DNA from: Mucidula mucida
Taxonomy: Eukaryota > Basidiomycota > Agaricomycetes > Agaricales > Physalacriaceae
Assembly: GCA_015501055.1 (NCBI GenBank)
Contig: JADNYV010000603.1
Span: forward strand, 1-20,345
Direction of reading: 5' to 3'
Length of the DNA: 20,345 nt
Shown here piece after piece: positions 9,762 through 18,369 of this stretch; the first letter of the stretch is position 1; the number at the start of each line of letters is the position of its first letter. Both the position numbers and the translations under genes were made by a program. A model generated the notes under the pieces. That model saw only the letters and a list, made by a program, of their open reading frames with translations, made no database searches and was not told the origin of the DNA.

Positions 9762-10544
9762 CTAGCTCTCTTGCTGCGTCGCGTCGAGTTGCGACAGCAA
9801 AGAACCATGTTCAACCTGGCTGCGGGTCCGCGACTTGGAAATGTGTTTTTTGAAAGGTGAAAGGGCTTTCGTCATCGTTTTCCGAGTAGCAAATGGATTC
9901 TTGTGTCGTTCTGGCCGCAGTTCAAAGGCAGGTAGAAGTGTCGAATGCATCACCTTTGCGGGGCTAAGTGATCGCCGAGCCATAGTATGTGGCGTATGAA
10001 TAGACTCTCGAAGTGAACGCCACCGTCCACGTTGATTGACAGGTGTTCGAGGTATAGTGGGCTGAGGCGGGGTAATGAGGTTGATGACGGTTTGCTTTGA
10101 TTCCAGCTCATGCCAGATTTTCAACCGTGTGGCGTACTCCTCACGTAGGCGGGAGCCTGAAATCAGCGTCTAGAACTCGAGTATGAGACCTTAGACTTCG
10201 AAAAATGAAAGAGCATACCTTGTTCGACTGGTACCAATTTGGCATCCTGGGTACCGTAGATACAGGCCAGTCATAGGGCGAGGCATCCAAGTCGTGAGGC
10301 GGGCATCGGAGTAGCAGTAGGTGCAGATATGGTGGTAGTCGTTGAGGAAGAAGGCGCGTGGGAAGACATCATTCTTCTGTACGTCACGAACGCGCTCGAA
10401 TGGATCGTCCGCCGACACCGACCTTGTACAAGTTCCTTGCTGCAACAAGTTACTTGGTATAAGTTTACAATAAGCCCTCAGCAGTGATCCAGTTGATATG
10501 GACGTCGAACACGGCATCATCAGACTTATGTGGCCTTGATTCAA
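9762..10544 (-). pseudogene. Broken coding remnant inside the insertion, family not recognised
   Basis: Two coding-like blocks lie on the minus strand. The downstream block joins 10219 to 10156 over a canonical 62-nt intron (10218-10157), reading YGTQDAKLVPVEQG|SRLREEYATRLKIWHELESK. It then continues through a Pro- and basic-rich tail to a stop at 9762. The upstream block (10460-10270) reads VQKNDVFPRAFFLNDYHH and CTYCYSDARLTTWMPRPMTG in another frame. The two meet near 10262 only if one base is removed, and an in-frame stop separates an earlier segment (DVHINWITAEGLL). I do not recognise a transposase or any named domain. It may be transposon coding sequence or a captured host gene piece. 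Confidence 0.45.
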
Positions 10545-10612
10545 TGCTATAAGCTATTTTAATTACATGGAGGTACGGGAAACACCCGCTGGCAGCGTCT
10601 ACGACGTCAAAG

Positions 10613-10766
10613 CGAGCTCAAGTGACTCGCAGCTCAAGTAACTTACAAGTGCGACAAAGTCACTTATAAGTTACTTGATCGCGACAACTTCACTTATGAG
10701 CCAAAAAGTGAATCCAAGTTAGGCAAGTGAACTTTTGGCGCGGCAAGTGAATGTGTCAAAGTGAAA
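10613..10766. repeat. Right subterminal repeat array of the insertion (CAAGTGA motifs)
   Basis: This is a dense array of CAAGTGA, AAGTAACTT, TCACTTAT and related heptamers, ending with GGCAAGTGAATGTGTCAAAGTGAAATTG. The motif is mostly the complement of that in the left arm, giving an overall inverted arrangement. It includes the ACTTACAAGTGCG 13-mer shared with the internal cluster. Confidence 0.6.
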
Positions 10767-10778
10767 TTGTTAACCATC

Positions 10779-10788
10779 TCTCTAATCG
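10779..10788. repeat. Right copy of 10-bp flanking direct repeat
   Basis: TCTCTAATCG is identical to 9030-9039. It is preceded by an extra TC that makes the exact boundary ambiguous by two bases. It lies 50 bp upstream of the thioredoxin-like gene's ATG. Confidence 0.6.
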
Positions 10789-10838
10789 GGTCGTCGCGTA
10801 TGCTCCCTTCCGATAACGGCTTGTCTCCCGCCACCATC

Positions 10839-11972
10839 ATGAAATTTTCATGGCAGGCTTGTCTCCTCGCTGCCAGTGCTGTGCGCGGCCAGTACTTCTC
10901 CGAAGGCTGGAAACCAGGCCAGCAGCGCGCAGCACCGACCGAGGTGCCTATCCAGGTCGACAGTACATTCGAGTCCTCTGGTACCGAAGGTGAAGCGGAA
11001 TATGTGGCGCCCAAGCAACCTGGCAGCCAAGCAGCACCGGATCTACTCAGTCTGTTGGACGTGAACACGTATCTCACGTCGGAACCCGCGCAGGCACTGT
11101 TCCAGCGTTTCGGTGTAAACATCACTGAGCGGATATCGGCGGCCCAGGTGTCGCCTTGGGATGACCGTATACCTTTGATCACGGATGACAACTACGAGGA
11201 CATGATTGTCAACGAACCTCTCTCTGAGGAGGAAGCCGCCGACCGTGTCTGGGCTATCTGCATGTACGTTCCATCTCTCTCACGTAACGTATGCTCCTTC
11301 TTATCGCTGTGCCTTGCAGTACCGCCGCCACCGGCCGTCAGGACGGGCTCTCCAAGTTTGTAGATGAGGCATTCGACGATGCTTATAATCGTACCCTGTT
11401 AGCAGATGATATGCCCAATGTTCGCTGGGGTCGTATAGACTACTTCAATGTCACATACCTCACTACCAAGTGGGTCGTGTGGCAGGCGCCATACGTTCTT
11501 ATCCTCAAGGACCGCGGGCAGAGTCTTCGCTTCTACCGCCCACAGAACCTGCGCCTTCGTGATGCCGCCCTTCGCGATTTCCTCCTTGCCGATGGATGGC
11601 AGGTCACTCCACCCTGGAACACTGCCTACGCGCCTGGAGGAGAAAGGTACGTCTTGCACTCACATCTTGGCGTCATCCTGACGTGTCCATAGGGAATACC
11701 TCATGGAATTTTTTGCTACATGGATGACCAAGACTTACAACCTTGTCATTCGTATTCCAAAGTTCATCCTGCTTATTGTTTCCGGCACTGTAGCATCCTT
11801 CCTGATTGGTTTTATGCACAAGAAACCCCCACATGTGAAGAAACCTGCTGTTCAGGCCTCTGCTACGACACCAGCTGCTGCGGCTCAGCCAGTAGCTTCC
11901 ACTACGTCTGCAGTCGCCTCGCCGGCATCTCCAGGAAGCTCAAAGTCGTCCAAAAGAAAGGCAAAGAAGTAG
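10839..11972 (+). CDS. Thioredoxin-like single-pass membrane protein of the secretory pathway
   Basis: Three exons (10839-11263, 11320-11646, 11693-11972) give 343 aa. The chosen ATG (atcATGa) directly begins a signal peptide (MKFSWQACLLAASAVRG); an in-frame ATG at 10800 would only add a polar leader. An acidic linker follows. A thioredoxin-fold-like region covers about residues 105-245. Its strand-helix-strand pattern is visible in VRWGRIDYFNVTYL, then WQAPYVLILKDRGQSLRFYRP and a helix ending LRDFLLADGW. The position where an active site would lie reads WAICITAATG, with no CxxC, so redox catalysis is doubtful. A membrane span (about 266-288, FILLIVSGTVASFLIGF) is followed by a Lys-rich, Ala/Ser-rich tail that should face the cytosol. 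The layout is reminiscent of TMX proteins; the exact family is uncertain. Confidence 0.8.
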
Positions 11973-12184
11973 AAACGCTGTGTTGTAATTTATCTTGGAT
12001 GATATTCTATAGGATGTACGACGTTTTGTATCCTTCTTTAGTAGCCTCTGTATAAAATAGCGGCTTCCCAATTATTGATACTTATCATAGCTCTGAACTT
12101 CAACTCTTCATGAAACCCTAACCCCAGCAGTCCGAATTGGGACGCATTTCAAACTCCGTCCAACCAGGTTTACTTCCTTCGACC

Positions 12185-13206
12185 ATGGACGACATAACAC
12201 CTACAGAGCAATCCGCGTCATCTCGGGAACAGGTCAGTCCAACGTGTTTGGGACGAAATTGTGCTGACTTTGTGATAGAGGACTCCCTTTTTAATTCGAA
12301 CATTCGTAAAAGTTGGCGGCTTCCATAGGCTAGGACAGTTTGAAGACGGACCATTGCCAACAACAGATGAACAACAGCTCTTTACTTGGTGAGCAGGCTG
12401 TTGTAGCATGGTTACCTTGCCCTCATATGAACAGGAAGGACGCTACGCTGCGAGAGGTTCTAACAACACTTCGAGACACAGCGCCTCATATAGCTGAATA
12501 CCGACATCCACTTGCCCGCTTTTCATTTCGTACCGTCTACGCCGACGCGACGAACAAGGGCCGCTACGCACAAAAGGACCTCGGCCAAGTCTATTCACGG
12601 GACATACTGGGCGAGCCGGGTACATTGACGAGCATCGCACCCCGCTTGCTTGAGGTCGACGAACCAGTAACTACCCGTGAGTCCTCAGAGAAAGAGCGGG
12701 AGGAGCGGACGCTCGATGATCTACGGCTGGTTCCCGGCGACTATCTTCTTGTCGCTGTCTTCCTACCGAAAAATGTGACGGCACCGAGTGAGGTGCCTCG
12801 CGCACCTGTGAACAACGGATGGAAATCCGGCCCTACTCGCGGCGGCGGCGACGGTGGATGGACTGGTAATCTTGGTGCCGCCGCCGCTGCTGGACGCGGT
12901 GGTGGTGGTCATTGGCGGGGAGACTCAAACGGACCGGGTCCCCGTGGCCGCGGTACACGCAGAGGGAGCTTTAGTGACAGGGACAGAGATAGAGACATGG
13001 ATCAGGATAGTCGTATACCGCCTCCTCGTCGTGGAGAACGTGGTCACTCGCCGCCAGCGCGCGGGTCTGGCGGCTGGGGTCGACGTGGTGGGCGCGGCGG
13101 CGGTCGTGGTGGTGGGCGAGGTGGCGGTCGTGGTCACTCACGTTCCAGATCTCGCTCGCGGTCTCGTTCGCCTCCTCCTCCGCGAAGAAATACAAGATAC
13201 GATTGA
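12185..13206 (+). CDS. SAP18: SAP18-type protein with RGG and RS-rich C-terminal tail
   Basis: Three exons (12185-12232, 12279-12388, 12435-13206) give 309 aa, about twice the length of animal SAP18. The N-terminal half is a full SAP18 ubiquitin-like fold: TPFLIRTFVKVGGFHRL, then QLFTW|KDATLREVL joined across intron 2, then HPLARFSFRTVY, and a C-terminal strand GDYLLVAVFLP. SAP18 serves in Sin3 histone deacetylase complexes and in the ASAP/PSAP splicing complexes. The C-terminal about 130 residues are low complexity: Gly/Arg-rich RGG repeats, a mixed-charge RDRDRDMDQD stretch, more GRGGG repeats and a terminal SRSRSRSRSRSPPPPRR run. This tail looks like an RNA-binding and SR-type interaction region. 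Introns are both 46 nt. Confidence 0.92.
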
Positions 13207-13463
13207 TGTTCCTTCCTCATACTGCACCTTTGCTTGCCTGTATTTCTTGTATGTCGATTACTTATCTCTACTGACCCCCAAGTCTGGCCTTTCTGATATC
13301 TTTGAAGATAATTAAAATGCTTAGCGGCAGCTTCAAATCTCCGTGCTCACTGAGTCATTCTACGATAACTGCGATTTCCCTGGGAAGATAACGGTACGTG
13401 TTGCTTATCAGAAGAATATAAGTACTTGGTGAGTCATTGATTGCATGCTTCAACGCGACCGCC

Positions 13464-16400
13464 ATGTTCGATACTAATCGAAAGTACGAACCTCTGCCAG
13501 TGCAAGATGAGGAGGACATTAGTGTTTCCTCACCACCACCAACTAGGCGCAGCTTTAGGAGCTGGAGCCTCACGGCATGTCTCGTGACCCTCATCGCCGC
13601 ATCCATCGTTATCTCTGTGCATCCAGCGTTCCTCTTCTCAAACGAAGACGAGGCGTCCTCGATCTATACAGACCTCTCTGGCGAAGCGCTGAAGCAATGC
13701 GCCGCGCTCCAACCGCCTCCCGCCGACCCTCCCGCACCCATCAACATCTGGTCATCTCTAACCGTCCATGAAACTACATCGGTGCAAGCTTGGCTCGAGG
13801 CACCAGAGCGCGCTCTCAACCTCACGCGCACCTCCATCTCAAAACTATCTGACAACGTGATCTTCATGATCGAGCTGTACTACCCCCCGAAAGCTGACGC
13901 GTTAGCGTACTTGGAGTCTCCGGAAACGGTATCGCCGCCGGAGAGGTATGCGCGGGTGACTATTCACCATGGGTCGGTGCCGGTTATTAGGGATTACTTG
14001 GTCGGGCCGCTTCCTATCGGCGCGAAGACGACGACGATGGAGCCGTTGACGGAGATATACCACCGGGAGGATATTCCTTTCCATGCGGCTGGGTACGCTA
14101 CGGGCTCGGAGCTCTCGACTATGATCTCGACGTTTGCGCCGTTATATGAGGAGGCGTTTTGGGTTCGTACTTGGTTGTTGCTGTAGGGGGTCGCTGAGTA
14201 AGATATGTGTGTAGGAACTCTTTGGTGGTGTCGCGAAAGGGTTGCCGAACGATACACTCAACGCGGGCGCGTCGGCGCCTTTCAGCTTTGACGGCAGTTT
14301 TCGGCGGATGTGGCTCAACTGGAAACGCAACGTCGCCGGTCCATGGCTGCATCCCGTGGACTTTTTCCAGTATGTCGATATGAGCGGTACGGATCCTTCC
14401 CTGTGGAAGGTTTTGAAAGTATAATTGCTCCTCCAACCCCTCCGCAATCCCGCTGATGCTTTTCTTTTTTTAGGTCGTGTACAACCACCAAGTTTTCAAC
14501 TCCACCGAAGACTTTCTATCCGCGTTCAAGAATGGCACTCTTGTGCGCATACCTGATCGCCCGGATGATAAGGCGGATTATTCGTGGACGACGAGGAAGC
14601 GTGTGGGCGCGCAGCGCGATCTGGACCATCTTCCTGGCCCGCGCTCGGTTTCTTTTGCTGGGCTGCGCTTCCGCGTCGACAGGGCGCGTCAGTATATTAG
14701 CTGGATGGGATGGAGCATGTATCTCGGCTTTGACAGGGATATGGGCTTGAGTCTTTGGAATATTGCGTTCAAGGGCTCGAGGATCATTTACCAGGTTTGA
14801 TTTTCTTCTATCTACCCAGTTAAGCGCTCCAGTCTTATTGATTCAAACAATGACAGCTCGCGCCGCAAGAGGCGATAGCTCAATATGGTTTGTCCTCTTC
14901 CCTGCTGTTTTTGAGAATCAATTGGATTGAATCCAATGTACTTGTGTAGGCGGGAACGATCCGATGCAAACGACGACTGCATGGCTCGATCGGTTTTTCG
15001 GGATGGGCGGCTCGGTGAGGGACATGCTTCCAGGCTATGACTGCCCCCACGAAGCGGTGTATTTGCCCGCGACGACGTTCTCCAGCACGGGGAGCGTCAT
15101 TCGGAAGCGGGCTATTTGTATTTTTGAGCAAGACACGGGCAAGCCGATTACTCGACACACGGGGTATATGGAGGGCGAGTTTGGTGCGGTGAAGGGGTAT
15201 GTGCTTACTGTGAGGAGTATAAGTACGGTTGGGAAGTGAGTGTTTTGTGTTTTCGTGAGAGGTGTTGAGAGGTGTTGCTGATGTTTTGTGGGGTTGTAGT
15301 TATGATTATTGTGAGTGATTGATTATCGTTGTGCTTTGTCTTGACTGACGACACGTTGCAGTGGTATGTTAATGTGAGGTGAAGTATTTACGAGGCTTGA
15401 CGAATGTTGGTAGTTCGACTACACGTTTCAGCTAGATGGGACTATCGAGGTCCGCATTTCAGCCTCTGGATACTTACAAGGTGGCTACTGGGAGCCGCGG
15501 CAAGAAGGATATGGTGGCCGAATCCGTGATACAACCAGTAAGTTTGCGGCGTGCTCTGAAGATACAAACATTGACTTGTTCTCCAAGTGGGTAACCTCCA
15601 CGACCATGTTATCAATTTCAAGTGCGCTTCCCAATTTTATTCCAAGTGAAAAATCAACTAACGATTTCCCTTTTTTTTAAAAAAAGAGTCGACTTTGACA
15701 TTGACGGACTGGAGAACTCGCTCCTCCAGACGACGACGGCACAGGAGCAAGTCGAGCAACCTTGGTTTGACGACGACTGGGGCAAGACTGTGCTTCAGCA
15801 GAAGATCACGAAGAAGTACATCGAGAACGAGGATGACGCGCTTCTCAAGTATCCCGCCAACTTTCAGGGGGGATACTCCATCGTTAACTCGGCAAGCAAG
15901 AACGCGTGGGGCTATCCGCGTGGGTATGCGATTCATCCTGGTTTCTCCCCTATCCATAACGTACGCGTTGGCCTCTTATCGCCATGGAAGGTCATTCATT
16001 TCTCTTCCTAGACTGTCGTGGGTTCGAAGCGTCTTTTGAACAATGCCAACTGGGCGCGCTATAACCTTGCGGTGTCCAGACGGAAGGAGACCGAGCCGAC
16101 GTCGAGTTGTATGTGGAATATGAACCTTCCGGGGAAACCTATGGTCGATTTCCACAAGTTCTTTGATGGGGAGAGCCTCGTTCAGGAAGATTTGGTGGCG
16201 TGGATCAATGTGGGGATGCATCATTTGGTAAGGGAACCGTTACGCTGTGTCGAGGCGACTCTCACTCGTGTATTTGTAGCCCCAAGCAGAGGATTCGCCC
16301 AACACCAAGACCAATCTCGCCACGTCCAGGTGAGTTGCGTTCTATAGACACGAGCCTATCCCATACTAATACTTCCTTAGCTTCCTACTCACGCCGCTAA

Positions 16401-16654
16401 ACTACTTTGACTACGACGTCTCCATGGAGTCGAGCAACGCCATCGTCCTTGGCATCCCCAAAGACGCGAGCCAGCCGTTCACGTACGACGACTACGGCGT
16501 GAAGCAGGACTTTACGTGTATCCCTGCGGCGCCTTTGCCGTTTGAGTATTCGTTTGTGGAGACGTTTGATGCGGACGGGGAGTTGGTGAGGCCTTCGCTT
16601 GAGGAGATGCGGAAGAGTGCGGAGTGGCATCATCGTATCAAGGTAGAGTTGTAG
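13464..16654 (+). CDS. Membrane-anchored copper amine oxidase (primary-amine oxidase)
   Basis: Thirteen exons: 13464-14162, 14215-14418, 14474-14794, 14857-14887, 14950-15235, 15300-15310, 15362-15363, 15414-15537, 15588-15621, 15687-15960, 16012-16227, 16280-16329, 16381-16654. They total 2526 nt, or 841 aa. A cytosolic N-terminus precedes a membrane span (about 35-58), so the catalytic part should be outside the cytosol. Family marks include FSFDGSFRRMW, GPWLHPVDFFQYVD, GYDC, and TVGNYDY with the TPQ-forming Tyr about 515. Copper ligands are the HDH motif (His about 564 and 566) and a His in GMHHLP. The enzyme oxidises primary amines to aldehydes, releasing ammonia and hydrogen peroxide. 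The TPQ motif is assembled from two micro-exons of 11 and 2 nt. The start at 13464 begins a soluble Pro/Asp-rich tail. Confidence 0.93.
15300..15363 (+). other. Micro-exons of 11 nt and 2 nt encoding the TPQ cofactor site
   Basis: The 11-nt exon TTATGATTATT (15300-15310) lies between ...GTTGTAG and GTGAGT. It supplies the end of Asn, then Tyr-Asp-Tyr, and one base. A 51-nt intron with CTGAC and GCAG follows. Then comes TG (15362-15363), directly followed by GTATGT and a 50-nt intron ending GTAG. T+TG makes Leu, and TTC GAC TAC ACG continues, giving NYDYLFDYTF with the family's spacing. Confidence 0.75.
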
Positions 16655-16929
16655 GTCACGACACGAAAAATGTGTAAAGATAGTATGCGCACGGGCAGTT
16701 CCGATATTGTTCACTCTGCGGGTGGGGAATTCAAGTCGAGGCGTTCTTTCGAAAACCTAACTCCTAAGCCTATGTAAGGCACATAGAGGGGTGAGACAAT
16801 CTTCGGTCACATCGGGCGGAGGGAACTTGACAGCTGCACATCTTCCAGGAACTTGATATCAGCTTGATATACATCATATAGAAGAACGAAACTCACGAGT
16901 GTTTCCGTTCGTCTTCCACTCCCACCATA

Positions 16930-18206
16930 ATGCCCTCATTCATGGCCAGCGTCGCGGCTCTTTCCCTCTTATTAACCCTAGTTGCTGCTGCCCCAGAACA
17001 TGCGTTTCCGCCTCCAGAAGATCCCTTTGCCGATCCCGCGAACGACCCGTACAATCCGCTGAGATACATCGCATCGAACGTGCTTACTGGGATCGCTTTC
17101 GGCGAGTCGTTTTCGTTGTCTTTGTGGCGCTTATGCACTAACGTGATGAAATTTAGGTCTGATAATACTAACAGCAATCGGGCAGAGCCTGTGTATCAAG
17201 AAATGGGGCGCAAAGTGGATGCTGTCGATGACTATCGGAGCTTACAGTGCGTCGACTCACTTTCAACTCGTTGATTGATAATGATTTCCCTCACTTACTT
17301 AGCATTCGCCTTGGGAATCGCCATGCGTTTCGGGCTGGCTGTCAATCCGGAGGGCAAGGGTATTTATATAGTGGAGTACCTGTTCGTGGTCCTGTCGGTA
17401 CGTGCATACCGTTTGATCCGTCTCATCTAGACACACTGAACGCGTCCTTTCTATATGTAGCCGTGTGCATTTATAGCCGCCAATTATGTTCTACTTGGTC
17501 GGCTGGCGCGTCATCTCGCGGCCGACCAGTATCTTCTCGTGCGGCCGCGCCGAATCACCATTGTCTTCATCTCCTCCGACATCACCACCTTTCTCATCCA
17601 GGTTCGTTCCCTCCTTTACATGTACGCTGAAGTTGACGGACCACAGGCAGCGGGAGGGGCACTTTCTATCTCAGCAGATGATGGAGATACCGCGTTAATT
17701 GGGTCAAGAGTAAACAGCCTTTCATGCGCTCGGAGGAATACCATGTGACATGAACTTCTTCAGGTGTTTCTAGCAGGCTTGGCGCTGCAGCTCGTATCTT
17801 TCCTCGTGTTCACCTGCGTCTTCTTGGTCTTCATGTACCGCATCAACAAGCATGAACCGGAGACAGTTATCAAGGACCGCCACCTTCCTTGGTACCAAGA
17901 CTGGCGATCCTTAGCAGCAGCTCTTTTAATCAGCTGTATTGGAATACTGGTAAGCTGGATGAGCTGTATTCATGTTTTTGATATTCATGCAAGACAGATA
18001 CGTTCCGTTTATCGAACCATAGAGCTCTCAGAGGGTTTCCAAGGGCCCTTGCGACTTCTGAAGCGTTTTTCTATGGACTCGATACACTTCCGTTATTCAT
18101 CGCAATCGTGATATATCTGCCATTTTGGCCCGGTCGGTTCATTCCCAGCGTGGACGTCAATGCAGAGACTAGAACACTTGAAGGGAAACAGCCTGACGAG
18201 AAGTGA
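16930..18206 (+). CDS. RTA1-family seven-span membrane protein, frameshifted near the end
   Basis: Seven exons: 16930-17101, 17157-17246, 17303-17397, 17461-17601, 17647-17709, 17764-17949, 17998 onward. Family signatures are YNPLRYIASNVLTGIAFG, GAKWMLSMTIGAYTFALGIA, FISSDITTFLIQAAGGALS, RVFLAGLALQLVSF and IRSVYRTIELSEGFQG. RTA1-like proteins (Rta1, Rsb1 relatives) are linked to lipid translocation and stress resistance. The N-terminus is hydrophobic and may be a signal sequence. Intron 1 fits only as a GC-AG intron. After EGFQG the conserved continuation ALATSEAFFYGLDTLPLF lies one base out of frame (near 18041-18048). As read, translation ends at 18111 (about 286 aa). With a one-base loss allowed for, it would reach 18206 (about 318 aa, normal for the family). 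Confidence 0.85.
17102..17156 (+). other. Probable GC-AG intron in the RTA1-family gene
   Basis: The 55-nt intron starts GCGAGT, has a CACTAAC branch site and ends TTTAG. All GT donors nearby leave the wrong phase. The GC donor after G at 17101 gives IAFG|LIILTAIGQ, matching the expected membrane span. Confidence 0.6.
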
Positions 18207-18369
18207 AGACTTAGCTGCCTCTGTTGATGACCATAGACAACTTGCGCTTATACTACTACTACATATATCGTTGTATCAACTAGTGGATCATTCTCTGTTC
18301 GTACATGTAATACACAGCATCATGTCCATAACGGCTGTTTGTAAGAAATTGTTGCTGAGATTCGTATAT

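Larger units (their letters stand above)
9040..10778. mobile_element. Non-autonomous DNA-transposon-like insertion, about 1.74 kb
   Basis: The segment is bounded by a 10-bp direct repeat. Its ends carry dense short repeats of the type TCACTTGC (left arm) and its complement GCAAGTGA (right arm), so the arms are roughly inverted relative to each other. The outermost 20-25 bp form only an imperfect inverted repeat: TAAAGTCACTTT on the left against AACAATTTCACTTT on the right-end complement. Composition and repeat content differ from both flanking genes. I find no transposase; the only coding-like material is the broken minus-strand stretch at 9762-10544. An 8-10-bp duplication with subterminal repeats would suit a hAT-like or similar cut-and-paste element, but the superfamily cannot be fixed by eye. 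It sits between the divergent genes KEX1 and the thioredoxin-like protein. Confidence 0.6.

Noticed and set aside
12925..13315. Overlapping long frames on both strands across the SAP18 tail
   Set aside because: They are shadows of the GGC/CGT-rich repeats coding for RGG and RS. They carry no domain and show compositional bias only.
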